DNA from: Clostridiales bacterium
Lineage (GTDB): Bacteria > Bacillota > Clostridia > Oscillospirales > Acutalibacteraceae
NCBI GenBank assembly: GCA_022799115.1
Contig: JAAWNT010000003.1
Span: 1 to 64,000, forward strand
Reading direction: 5' to 3'
DNA length: 64,000 bases
Below the pieces are notes generated by a model. That model was not told the origin of the DNA, ran no database searches, and worked only from the letters and a program-made list of their open reading frames with translations. A program made the position numbers and the translations under genes. This document shows positions 24,812 through 33,174 of this stretch, piece by piece; position 1 is the stretch's first letter; the number at the start of each line of letters is the position of its first letter.

Positions 24812-25939
24812 ATGCTGCAATTTGAGGAACTGAAGCTGGCCCTGGAAAACCTGGCGCCGGAATTAAAAGAATTGGAAGACGCTCTGGGGATGGACGCCAT
24901 GGAGCGGGAAATCGCAGAGCTGGAACAAAAGCAAGCCGAACCCGGCTTTTGGGATAACATGGAGGAATCCCAGAAAATCCTCCAGCGCTCCAGTTTTTTA
25001 AAGAATCGGGTGGAGGGATATCAAAAGCTGATGGCTTCCTATGAGGACGCTTTGGCCCTGATTGAATTGGGGGATGAGGCGGAAGACCTCTCTCTTCTGC
25101 CGGAGGCCCAGGAGGAAGCGGATAAAGTGAAGCAGGAGCTGGAGCGTCAGCGGCTGGATACCCTGCTTACCGGAGAATACGACAGTCATAACGCCATTCT
25201 GACCTTCCATGCAGGCGCGGGCGGTACAGAGGCCCAGGATTGGGCGGAGATGCTGTATCGGATGTACTGCCGGTGGGGAGAACGTCACCGTTATACGGTC
25301 AAAACTCTGGATTATTTGGACGGCGAGGAAGCAGGGCTGAAAAGCGCCTCCATCCTGATCGAAGGAACCAATGCTTACGGTTATCTCAAAAGCGAAGCGG
25401 GGGTGCACCGGCTCGTGCGGGTATCTCCCTTTGATTCCTCCGGGCGCAGGCATACCTCCTTTGCATCACTAGAGGTTATGCCGGAGATTGACGACACCAT
25501 AGAGGTCAATATCGCCCCGGAGGATATTAAAATGGATGTGTTCCGAAGCAGCGGCGCAGGCGGACAGCATATTAACAAAACCTCTTCGGCGGTTCGCCTG
25601 ACTCATATCCCCACAGGTATCGTGGTAGCCTGCCAGAATGAGCGTAGCCAGCACCAAAACCGGGAGGTGGCCATGAAGATGCTGGTTTCCAAGCTGGTAG
25701 AGATCAAAGAGAGGGAACATCTGGATAAGATTGAGGACATTAAGGGCGTGCAAAAGGAAATTGCCTGGGGGTCCCAGATTCGTTCCTATGTGTTCATGCC
25801 TTATACCCTGGCTAAAGATCATCGCACCGGATATGAGATGGGAAACATCAATGCGGTGATGGACGGAGAACTGGACGGCTTTATCAACGCGTATTTGAAA
25901 GCTGAGAGCCTGCACACGTTGGAAAATGATAACGGCTGA
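24812..25939 (+). CDS. prfB: Peptide chain release factor 2
   Basis: The 375-residue protein recognises UGA/UAA stop codons and triggers peptide release. The SPF tripeptide at 205-207 (VSPFDSSGRRHTSF) reads the stop codon, and GGQ at 250-252 (GAGGQHINKTSSAVRLTH) acts at the peptidyl transferase centre. AAGGAGACAACC precedes the ATG, and the frame is continuous. Most bacteria need a +1 frameshift at an in-frame UGA near codon 25 to make RF2; no such site is present here, so the autoregulatory frameshift is lost. The gene has its own promoter and terminator. Confidence 0.97.
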   Translation: MLQFEELKLALENLAPELKELEDALGMDAMEREIAELEQKQAEPGFWDNMEESQKILQRSSFLKNRVEGYQKLMASYEDALALIELGDEAEDLSLLPEAQEEADKVKQELERQRLDTLLTGEYDSHNAILTFHAGAGGTEAQDWAEMLYRMYCRWGERHRYTVKTLDYLDGEEAGLKSASILIEGTNAYGYLKSEAGVHRLVRVSPFDSSGRRHTSFASLEVMPEIDDTIEVNIAPEDIKMDVFRSSGAGGQHINKTSSAVRLTHIPTGIVVACQNERSQHQNREVAMKMLVSKLVEIKEREHLDKIEDIKGVQKEIAWGSQIRSYVFMPYTLAKDHRTGYEMGNINAVMDGELDGFINAYLKAESLHTLENDNG

Positions 25940-25983
25940 TTAAGCGCTGTTTGTCTTTACGCCATTATAAACAGACCATAATC

Positions 25984-26036
25984 AAAAGAGTTTGGAACCT
26001 GTCCGCGCTTGTAGGAGCGGGGTTCCAAACTCTTTT
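25984..26036. terminator. Bidirectional terminator after prfB
   Basis: A 16-bp stem (AAAAGAGTTTGGAACC with GGTTCCAAACTCTTTT); also downstream of the convergent HAD gene. Confidence 0.9.
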
Positions 26037-26109
26037 TCATTACTCGTTCAATGACAAACGAGACATAACGAAAGGCGGATTCTGTTTATAGTACAGGAAA
26101 CCAAACGCT

Positions 26110-26895
26110 TTACAGCGCATACTGGCGAATCGCCTGGACGACCCCGTATTCTTGGTTGCTTTTGGCGATGTAATTGCCATATTGACGCAAATCGTGGTTG
26201 GCGTTTTCCATAACAAAGCTGTATTTTGCCTGCTGAAGCATCTCCACGTCGTTGTAAAAATCTCCAAAGGCCATGGTTTCCTCATAAGAGATGCCCAGTT
26301 TGCGCTGTAGGCTGGATAAGGCCGCCCCCTTGTTGATGCCGGGATTCATAATATCCATCCAATGGTCGCCCGAAACCGCCATGGAAAGCTGACTGCCTAA
26401 CTCCGCCTTAAGGATGGGATAGGAGTTGCTGGCGGCTCCGGCCATATCGAATACCGCTACCTTGAAGATGCCCTCGCCGACCTGTTCCAGATGGCTATGC
26501 AGTTGATGCTGGGGATAATACTTTTCCAGTTCCCAGGAGAATGTCTCGGTATAGGGGGAGATATGGGCGTTATGGGCGCCCGCCAGAACTAGCTGGATGT
26601 CGGGGATCTCACGGCATACCTGCACGATGCGATGAATGGTTTCTTTAGGCAAAGGGCTTGTTTGGGTAATGACCCCATTTTCCATCAGACAGGCGCCGTT
26701 ATCGCAGATGCAGGTGATCTGGTTGTCATATGGTCCAAACTGCCCTCGTAAGGAGGTGGAGGAACGGCCGCTGGCGGCCACAAAGCAGATTCCTCTTTTC
26801 AGCAAAAGATCTAGCAGAGGAAGAAAATCAGGGGGCAGATTTTTGTCCTCGTCCAGCAGCGTGCCGTCCAAATCGGTGGCGATTAGCTTAATCAT
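26110..26895 (-). CDS. Cof-type HAD hydrolase
   Basis: The 261-residue protein has the HAD motifs of the Cof subfamily: DLDGTLLDED (motif I, nucleophile Asp8), AASGRS (motif II), a Lys in the KGAALSSLQRKLGIS region (motif III) and AFGDFYNDVEML (motif IV). The large cap domain between motifs II and III is the C2B type seen in sugar-phosphate or pyridoxal/FMN phosphatases. Substrate unknown. AAAAGGAGCTTCTTT precedes the ATG. Confidence 0.92.
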   Translation of the reverse strand: MIKLIATDLDGTLLDEDKNLPPDFLPLLDLLLKRGICFVAASGRSSTSLRGQFGPYDNQITCICDNGACLMENGVITQTSPLPKETIHRIVQVCREIPDIQLVLAGAHNAHISPYTETFSWELEKYYPQHQLHSHLEQVGEGIFKVAVFDMAGAASNSYPILKAELGSQLSMAVSGDHWMDIMNPGINKGAALSSLQRKLGISYEETMAFGDFYNDVEMLQQAKYSFVMENANHDLRQYGNYIAKSNQEYGVVQAIRQYAL

Positions 26896-27067
26896 AAAGA
26901 AGCTCCTTTTTTAATGAGAGGAATTTTTCTTGTTCTCATTATACCATCTATCAGGAAAAAAGAAATATATATAAACTTGTGGCTTGCAGCATGAATGACT
27001 TTATAAAAGGTAAAACTCTATTTCATGACAAATATTATCTTCCAAGACTTTGATAAAATGAATAAAA

Positions 27068-27113
27068 AGGCATAATCTACTCCTACTTAAAAAATAGAGT
27101 GTAGATTATGCCT
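27068..27113 (-). terminator. Terminator of the disrupted membrane protein gene
   Basis: AGGCATAATCTAC pairs with GTAGATTATGCCT around a 20-nt loop; TTTTTATT follows on the minus strand. Confidence 0.7.
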
Positions 27114-27138
27114 CGAAAAAACCTGGAATTAAGAATAT

Positions 27139-27544
27139 CTAACTCACGGCAATGTTGCTCTTTTTATAGCGAAACAATAGATATGCATCACGGACCAAAG
27201 AAGCAAACAAAAAGCCCATCATACAAAATAAAAACAGAGTTGCTTCACTGCTTCTGCGTACTGGTATAGGCAACAGATAAAAATAATACAGTACAGCAAT
27301 GAGTATGCCGAGTATTTTTCCGATTACATTATAAATAAAATTGCTATCTTTACAAAAGTACCTCTCCGTAAATAGAGTTACACCTAGCAGTAAAAGCATC
27401 CCCATAACCGGCAGCATAGGAATAGAGGAAATCTCCTCTATCGCCGCCGATTTGCCATGAATATAAACCCAATCATATATTCGGAATTCTATTATTAGTA
27501 GAAGGATAAAGATAAAATAGCGGAATTTTTACATTGGATTGCAT
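27139..27544 (-). pseudogene. Small multi-pass membrane protein gene with a one-base frameshift
   Basis: The visible open frame starts at an internal ATG (27417) and encodes 92 residues with two or three hydrophobic segments and a KKSN tail. In the same frame the sequence continues upstream without an ATG: a membrane segment (FRYFIFILLLIIEF) and YDWVYIHGKSAAIEE. A strong site AAAGGAACG and an ATG at 27544 encode MQSNVK and then run into the wrong frame at a run of five As (27526-27530 on the plus strand). Removing one A joins the two into a 134-residue protein. So the gene is broken by a recent indel, or the base is a sequencing error. I do not recognise the family. Confidence 0.7.
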
Positions 27545-27751
27545 ATCGTTCCTTTATCATTCAATTCCTCTCTGTGAAGAAGTCGTAAACTACCTAATTT
27601 ATAGCTTTGACTTATAATTTCTGCATCGGACTCATCCCCTATATAGCTGTTTTAGTGCCTATAATTATTGTATACTTATATAGATTAAAGTCAATGTAAT
27701 TAACTGAAAAATAAATGAGTTTTAAGTGAAAAGATGACTGATAGCCTGGGT

Positions 27752-27780
27752 TTGACATTTTTGACGGATTATGCTATGAT
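27752..27780 (+). promoter_or_regulatory. Promoter of rplU-prp-rpmA
   Basis: TTGACA (27752-27757), 17 bp and TATGAT (27775-27780). The ~85-nt leader up to rplU may hold an L21-type leader structure, but I cannot prove it. Confidence 0.85.
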
Positions 27781-27869
27781 TGGTAGGCCGCTTATTACGG
27801 GCTTTTAAGTGAGCGTATGCTCCGCCTGGTGAATAGCGAGATTTAAAAAAGGCAGGTGCCTCATTAAAC

Positions 27870-28178
27870 ATGTATGCAGTAATTGAAACAGGCGGTAAGC
27901 AGTACAAGGTAGAAACAGGCGATGTGGTTTACGTGGAAAAGCTTACGGCAGAAGACGACGCCACCGTAGAATTTAAGGTTGTAGCGGTTGGAGGAGACGA
28001 CGGCTTAAAGGTTGGAACTCCTTATGTTGATGCAGCTAAGGTTACGGGTAAGGTGCTCAAAACCGGAAAAGGCAAGAAAATTACAGTCTTTACCTACAAG
28101 CCCAAGAAGGGCGAAAAGCGCAAGATGGGCCACAGACAGCCCTACACCAAAGTGCAGATTGAAGCCATTAACGCCTAA
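27870..28178 (+). CDS. rplU: 50S ribosomal protein L21
   Basis: The 102-residue protein begins [25 protein letters not shown] and ends with the [22 protein letters not shown] signature of L21, which binds 23S rRNA. It heads the classical rplU-prp-rpmA operon, and its stop codon overlaps the prp start (TAATG). Confidence 0.98.
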   Translation: MYAVIETGGKQYKVETGDVVYVEKLTAEDDATVEFKVVAVGGDDGLKVGTPYVDAAKVTGKVLKTGKGKKITVFTYKPKKGEKRKMGHRQPYTKVQIEAINA

Positions 28179-28498
28179 TGATTTCGGCTGAATTTGCCAT
28201 CAACCGGGAAGGCGATTTGATCGGATTCCAAATCCGCGGCCATGCAAACGGCGAAGCCGGCGAGGATATCGTCTGTGCGGCCGTGTCCTCCGCTGCCTAT
28301 ATGACGGCCAATACCATCACAGAAGTGGCGGGCGTTGACGCCAGCGTTGCGGTGGATGAGGACGGCGAGATGTATTTACGCATTCCCAGACGGGACATTG
28401 CCGTCTGCCGGGATCTGTTGGCAGGATTTAAATTGCACATGTTAGCGCTCGAAGAGCAGTATCCCCAAGACATTCAGGTAAATTATACGGAGGTGTAA
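28178..28498 (+). CDS. prp: Ribosomal-processing cysteine protease Prp
   Basis: The 106-residue protein has the Prp catalytic segment [21 protein letters not shown] with His22 and Cys34. In staphylococci Prp cuts the N-terminal extension from L27, and the next gene here encodes just such an extended L27. The ATG overlaps the last base of the rplU stop codon, so the genes are translationally coupled. Confidence 0.95.
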   Translation: MISAEFAINREGDLIGFQIRGHANGEAGEDIVCAAVSSAAYMTANTITEVAGVDASVAVDEDGEMYLRIPRRDIAVCRDLLAGFKLHMLALEEQYPQDIQVNYTEV

Positions 28499-28502
28499 AG
28501 CT

Positions 28503-28787
28503 ATGTTAAAGATAAATATCCAGTTGTTCGCTCATAAAAAGGGAATGGGTTCCACTAAGAATGGCCGTGATTCTGAGTCCAAGCGTCTGGGCGTTAAGCG
28601 CGCCGACGGACAGTTTGTGCTGGCCGGCAATATTTTGGTGAAGCAGCGCGGCACCCACATCCATCCCGGCGAGAACGTTGGACGCGGTTCTGACGATACC
28701 CTGTTCGCTCTGATCGACGGCAAAGTCCGCTTTGAGCGCGTGGGCCGTGACCGCAAGCGCGTATGCGTCTATTCTGTGGAGCAGTAA
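28503..28787 (+). CDS. rpmA: 50S ribosomal protein L27 with cleavable N-terminal extension
   Basis: The 94-residue protein begins [21 protein letters not shown]. In Firmicutes, Prp removes the first residues after the LxLF-type motif (here INIQLF, before AHKKG), exposing the mature N-terminus that reaches the peptidyl transferase centre. The rest (RRAD-type [46 protein letters not shown]) is standard L27. GGAGGTGTAAAGCT overlaps the end of prp and the start region. Confidence 0.98.
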   Translation: MLKINIQLFAHKKGMGSTKNGRDSESKRLGVKRADGQFVLAGNILVKQRGTHIHPGENVGRGSDDTLFALIDGKVRFERVGRDRKRVCVYSVEQ

Positions 28788-28804
28788 TTGCACATATAGA
28801 ATTG

Positions 28805-28837
28805 AAAAGCCCGGGTCGTAATGTCCCGGGCTTTTTT
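28805..28837 (+). terminator. Terminator of rplU-prp-rpmA
   Basis: AAAAGCCCGGG pairs with CCCGGGCTTTT, followed by more Ts. Confidence 0.92.
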
Positions 28838-29054
28838 GCGTATCATTAAGAGCGAGCCATGTATGGGGTTGTATGGGATGGGGAACCCTGCTATAATAAA
28901 GGCCGATTCCAGAAACTGTACTGCATGTATGGGCAGACCTGGTACTGATATTTGGCGCGTAATCTCATTAAAAATACGTTCTCCATCCATAAAAACTCTG
29001 GAAAAGCTCCAAACGCCCGCATAGCGGCGGGACTAAAGAAAAGCAGGTGACGCA

Positions 29055-30326
29055 ATGTTTGTTGATATCGCAAAAATAAACATCCAGGCGGGCGACGGCG
29101 GCGATGGCGCCGTTTCCTTCCGCCGAGAAAAGTATGTGGCGTCCGGCGGACCGGACGGCGGCGACGGCGGTAGGGGAGGAAACATCATCTTTCAGGCCGA
29201 CGACAATCTCTCCACACTGGCGGATTTTCGGTATAAGCGGAAATATGTGGCGGCAAAAGGAGAAAACGGCCGAGGAAAACGATGCAGCGGCAAGAACGCG
29301 GAGGATCTTCTTATCCGCGTTCCCCGGGGAACTCTTATCAAAGACGCGGAGTCCGGTCGGATTGTTGCGGATATCTCAGGGGACGAGCCTCAGGTTGTGG
29401 CCCACGGCGGACGGGGCGGATGGGGGAATATCCATTTTGCAACCCCTACCCGCCAGACGCCCCGTTTTGCAAAGCCTGGATTGCCCGGGGAAGCAATGGA
29501 AGTCCAGCTGGAGCTGAAGTTACTGGCGGACGTGGGTCTGGTGGGATATCCCAACGTGGGAAAATCCACATTGGTGTCCGTGGTTAGCGAAGCGAAGCCG
29601 GTGATTGCCGACTACCATTTTACCACCATTACCCCAGTGCTGGGCGTAGTTCGTATGGCGGAGAATTCCTCTTTTGTAATGGCGGATATCCCCGGACTGA
29701 TCGAGGGGGCTGGAGAAGGGGTAGGACTTGGCCACCAGTTTCTCCGTCATGTGGAACGCTGCCGCCTTCTGGTGCACATTGTGGACGTTGCCGGAAGCGA
29801 AGGCCGCGATCCTGTGGAAGATTTTAAAACCATCAACCGGGAGCTGGAGAAATTCAATCCTGAATTGGCGAAACGCCCCATGCTGGTGGCGGGCAATAAA
29901 TGTGATTTGGCTGAGGAAGAACAGATAGAGGCATTTCGCGCTTATGTGGAGGAAGAGGGGTACGAGTTTTTTCCCATCATGGCGGCAATACGGTATCAGG
30001 TAGACCATTTGCTTCAACGTATTCAGGAAATGCTCAGCAAGTTGCCGCCCGTTGTGCGCTATGAACCGGAGCCGGAACCGATGAAGCCTGTGGAGGAGAT
30101 CGGCAACCGCCGGGTCAACATTACGGAACAAGACGGCGTGTATTTTGTGGAAGGGGAATGGCTGCTACAGGTAATAAAATCGGTCAATTTTGACGATTAC
30201 GAATCCCTGCAATATTTCCAGCGGGTGCTCATCTCCTCCGGCGTTATTGACGCCTTGCGGGAAGCCGGAATTCAGGAGGGGGATACCGTTAGCCTTTATG
30301 ACATTGAATTTGATTTTGTCAATTAA
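29055..30326 (+). CDS. obgE: GTPase ObgE/CgtA
   Basis: The 423-residue protein has three domains: the glycine-rich Obg fold (1-158; AGDGGDGAVSFRREKYV, GGPDGGDGGRGG), the G domain (~159-330; GYPNVGKST, the switch HFTTITPVLGV, DIPGLIEGA, NKCD) and a C-terminal OCT domain (~340-423). Obg binds the large ribosomal subunit and links its assembly to GTP/ppGpp status and, in Bacillus, to stress and sporulation. AGCAGGTGACGCA precedes the ATG. It lies downstream of rpmA, the usual order in Firmicutes, but behind a terminator. Confidence 0.97.
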   Translation: MFVDIAKINIQAGDGGDGAVSFRREKYVASGGPDGGDGGRGGNIIFQADDNLSTLADFRYKRKYVAAKGENGRGKRCSGKNAEDLLIRVPRGTLIKDAESGRIVADISGDEPQVVAHGGRGGWGNIHFATPTRQTPRFAKPGLPGEAMEVQLELKLLADVGLVGYPNVGKSTLVSVVSEAKPVIADYHFTTITPVLGVVRMAENSSFVMADIPGLIEGAGEGVGLGHQFLRHVERCRLLVHIVDVAGSEGRDPVEDFKTINRELEKFNPELAKRPMLVAGNKCDLAEEEQIEAFRAYVEEEGYEFFPIMAAIRYQVDHLLQRIQEMLSKLPPVVRYEPEPEPMKPVEEIGNRRVNITEQDGVYFVEGEWLLQVIKSVNFDDYESLQYFQRVLISSGVIDALREAGIQEGDTVSLYDIEFDFVN

Positions 30327-30404
30327 AAAGATCGGCGTAGAGATATGTGCAAGAAGCGGTATCCTTGCCCAGTGAAAACAGCGACAAATACTTAAGAATA
30401 AATA

Positions 30405-30444
30405 CATCTGGCAGGAGATACGAAGATCCTGCCGGATGAATTTT
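30405..30444 (+). terminator. Terminator after obgE
   Basis: CATCTGGCAGGA pairs with TCCTGCCGGATG, followed by AATTTTTA. Confidence 0.75.
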
Positions 30445-30504
30445 TATGGCTGTATTCTAAGGAGAGGAGCGCAATCTCAGAGATTAAAAAGAGAAAGACT
30501 AGGA

Positions 30505-30906
30505 GTGATTCTTCTGGAAAGACTATTTAACAAACCCTGTGATCCGGGAGCGTTGAGCCCGTTGACTCTTGCGTTCATCGGAGACGGGGTTTTCGATCTG
30601 TTTGTGAGGGAACAGTTGGTTTGCCAAGCCAATTGTCCTGTGGGCGTGCTTCATAGTACGGCGGTAAAAAGCGTTTGCTGCCAGGCACAGGCAGAGGGAT
30701 TGAAGAAGCTGTTGCCGATTTTAACAGAAGAGGAGCTTTCCGTCTATAAACGCGGACGCAACGCCCATACCGCGCGTACTCCCAAAAACGCCTCTTCTGC
30801 GGAGTATCACGCGGCTACCGGTTTAGAAGCGCTGTTCGGATATTTGTATTTAAAGGGAGAGATCGGGCGGCTTCGCGAGCTGTTTGACCATATGCGAGAA
30901 AGATGA
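30505..30906 (+). CDS. mrnC: Mini-ribonuclease III
   Basis: The ~133-residue protein is a RNase III catalytic domain without the dsRNA-binding domain, as in Bacillus MrnC, which matures 23S rRNA ends. The signature SPLTLAFIGDGVFDLFVRE and the closing KNASSAEYHAATGLEALFGYLYL carry the metal ligands (Asp and Glu). The start is unclear: an ATG at 30436 lies inside the preceding terminator, GTG 30505 touches the AGGAG sequence, and CTG 30514 is in frame exactly 8 nt after AGGAG. I report the GTG, but CTG initiation is possible. Confidence 0.88.
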   Translation: MILLERLFNKPCDPGALSPLTLAFIGDGVFDLFVREQLVCQANCPVGVLHSTAVKSVCCQAQAEGLKKLLPILTEEELSVYKRGRNAHTARTPKNASSAEYHAATGLEALFGYLYLKGEIGRLRELFDHMRER

Positions 30907-31106
30907 CTGCTGAATACGGCGGAGAGATTTCCCGTGATTCGACCATAGGGTAACGACCACCAACAAGCAAGATAGAATTACATAAGAAACGATTGAATGG
31001 CTTTCGACTGAATCGGAAATCGATTAGGGAAAATACGCAAATCGTTTCCAAAGTTAAAACTTGCAGACTCTGCTAAGTGCGGGATTATGATAGGGATGGT
31101 GTTATC

Positions 31107-32021
31107 GTGGGTGTGAAATCAAGAAAAATAAAAAGAGCGGGGATTGACTTCTTACTCTTTTTGGTGGGAAGCTTGCTGTTTGCCGTCTCGGTCAATGTGT
31201 TTACCGCTCCCAACGATATCGCGCCCGGCGGACTTACAGGCGCCGCAACCTTATTGAACCATCTCTGGGGTATTCCCATTGGAGCGGGGATTCTAGTGAT
31301 GAATATTCCAATCTTTATTTGGGGAATTGTGGAGGTGGGATACCGGTTTATCCTGAAAACAGCGGCTGCTACGGTGATCTCCTCATTGGCCATTGATATT
31401 AGCGCCCCTTTTTTACAGGCCTATCGCGGAGATATGATGTTAGCATCGCTATTTGGCGGGCTGTTGGCCGGTCTGGGCCTGGGGCTGATTTTTATGCGGG
31501 GCGGTACCACGGGAGGTACCGATTTGATCGCCAATCTGATTGGAAGGCATTTGCGCCATATCTCGTTTGGCAAGCTGATTCTGGCGGTGGATTTGGTGAT
31601 TGTAGTAATTGCTGCATTCGTTTATCAAAATATAGAAAGTCCTCTGTATGCGATTATTGTTATTTTCATCACCAGTAAGGTGGTGGACGCGGTGTTATAC
31701 GGGACTGACAGCGGCAATGGAAAAATGATGTTTATCATTTCGTCTAAGAATCACGAGATCGCCCAAGAAATCCTCACTCAATTGGACCGCGGGGTTACAG
31801 CCCTGAAGTCCCGGGGCGGATACAGCGGAATTGAAGGAGAAGTTCTGCTGTGCGCGGTGCGCCGTCAGGAGGTATATAAGACCCACGATATTGTCTATTC
31901 CATTGATCCGAATGCTTTTATCATCGCGGGAGACGCTGGGGATATCACCGGCGAAGGATTTCGGGAGATGAAGAACGAACACAAAAAGGCGAAACGGAAG
32001 AAAAAATCCCGTGAATACTAA
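31107..32021 (+). CDS. YitT family membrane protein (DUF161/DUF2179)
   Basis: About 304 residues: five or six membrane helices (~10-200) with the family motifs NVFTAPNDIAPGGLTGAATLL and MRGGTTGGTDLIANLI, then a cytoplasmic DUF2179 domain (~215-290; KMMFIISSKNHEIAQEIL, RGVTALKSRGGYSG, HDIVYSIDPNAFIIAGD). The molecular function of YitT proteins is unknown; they are widespread in Firmicutes. I choose GTG 31107 after GGGATGG; GTG 31077 and GTG 31113 are in-frame alternatives. The tail is strikingly basic (HKKAKRKKKSREY). Confidence 0.88.
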   Translation: MGVKSRKIKRAGIDFLLFLVGSLLFAVSVNVFTAPNDIAPGGLTGAATLLNHLWGIPIGAGILVMNIPIFIWGIVEVGYRFILKTAAATVISSLAIDISAPFLQAYRGDMMLASLFGGLLAGLGLGLIFMRGGTTGGTDLIANLIGRHLRHISFGKLILAVDLVIVVIAAFVYQNIESPLYAIIVIFITSKVVDAVLYGTDSGNGKMMFIISSKNHEIAQEILTQLDRGVTALKSRGGYSGIEGEVLLCAVRRQEVYKTHDIVYSIDPNAFIIAGDAGDITGEGFREMKNEHKKAKRKKKSREY

Positions 32022-32750
32022 AATTTTGACATTGTTTTGTATATGCGTTGTTTTTTTGCTGTTCATAAATGCGGGCTGTTTCGGCTTCCCGAACGTATCG
32101 TTTTATCATATATGATGAGGAAAATTATGAATGGGCCGTTTGGTGAGGATAAAGAGGCTTTGACTCAAACAACGAGCGAAGCGGACTATGAACGGCAATC
32201 TAAAAATCATAAAATCGGCTGTTTCGAACGATCAGGACTCGTTTCCAGGCTGAGGGGCGAGAGGGAAATGGGAGACTTGCCTAGGCCGCTGGCTTCATTG
32301 GGAAGTTTGACTTGGCAGACTATGGATAGAAAACAGAGCGCGCTTGGTATGAGAGGGAAAGAAAAACGTCAGCAAGGCGAAGGAATGCTCGCAGAGGGTA
32401 TACACAACAAGACGTTCTTTTATACGTTTGCATTCTCATTGGATAACCCAGCGAAAAGTATGCAACTGAATTTGTTAGAATTTATCACGTGGATTTTGTT
32501 TTGTATGTACGATTGGATGATTGGAAACAGAATTGACAATTATTCCAGTGGAGCGGTTCTCAAATTTGAATTAGATAAAAACAGATGTCCATATGAAAAT
32601 TACGGACGTAAAAGAGGACGCAAGGGATTTCTGTATATTTACTCCAGGGGATTGACCCAAGCAGAAAATGCGTAACGATGACCTTTTCATGGTATCTCCC
32701 TATGTAGGTTTTTTACTAAACAGGACATTAGAAGGGCCGAATAGAAAAAT
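32022..32750. other. Gene-poor stretch with one doubtful frame
   Basis: A 212-codon open frame (32037-32675) starts at TTG, has no ribosome binding site and an amino-acid mix typical of chance frames (many Arg, Lys, Met and Trp in no pattern). I see no family resemblance. The stretch may be a decayed gene or hold an RNA. Nothing firmer is visible. Confidence 0.35.
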
Positions 32751-32789
32751 AAAACCTACCATCTCTGGTGGTCGGAGATGGTAGGTTTT
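32751..32789 (-). terminator. Terminator of the Asn/Gln-rich gene
   Basis: AAAACCTACCATCTC pairs with GAGATGGTAGGTTTT; TTTTATTTTT follows on the minus strand, 45 nt past the stop. Confidence 0.9.
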
Positions 32790-32833
32790 CTGTCCGTGAT
32801 AGGACGAAAATTCAAGAAAAGAATTGCAAATTC

Positions 32834-33043
32834 TTAGAACTGCTCGTTGTCGTTCTTCTTGTTGCAGGAATTGTTGCGGTTTCTGTTCTGGGCGTTGTTG
32901 TTGCTTTTCTGGTTGCTGAACTGGCTGTTGTTCTGGTTGCTGAACTGATTGTTGTTGTTCTGATTGCTGGACTGGTTGTTGTTCTGGTTGCTGAACTGAT
33001 TATTGTTGCTCTGATTGTTTCTCTTATTATTCTGCTTGTCCAT
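32834..33043 (-). CDS. Asn/Gln-rich low-complexity protein, 69 aa
   Basis: Of 69 residues, 30 are Asn and 12 are Gln; the rest are mainly Ser, Lys, Arg and Phe. The core is built from repeats of the type NNQFSNQNN, with four Phe spaced along the chain and one Cys near the end. GGGAGGTAACCTTC precedes the ATG and a strong terminator follows, so it is a genuine one-gene unit. Low-complexity N/Q-rich small proteins in spore formers are often spore-associated, but it is not a recognisable SASP. A prion-like or condensate-forming behaviour is possible. The opposite strand has a Val/Leu-rich open frame, an artefact of the repeats. Confidence 0.75.
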   Translation of the reverse strand: MDKQNNKRNNQSNNNQFSNQNNNQSSNQNNNNQFSNQNNSQFSNQKSNNNAQNRNRNNSCNKKNDNEQF

Positions 33044-33174
33044 GAAGGTTACCTCCCTTAATTGTGCGGATGCCGGCGATTGGCCGACTCCAGTTGTGAA
33101 GAATGGACAGTTGCTGTCCGAGCTTAGTATGTGATCCGGGATCGTTTTTTATTCCGGTGGAAAGGAGAAAAATC

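Noticed and set aside
32768..33061. Val/Leu-rich plus-strand frame resembling a membrane protein
   Set aside because: It is the complement of the Asn/Gln-rich repeat gene; Asn codons read as Val/Leu on the other strand.
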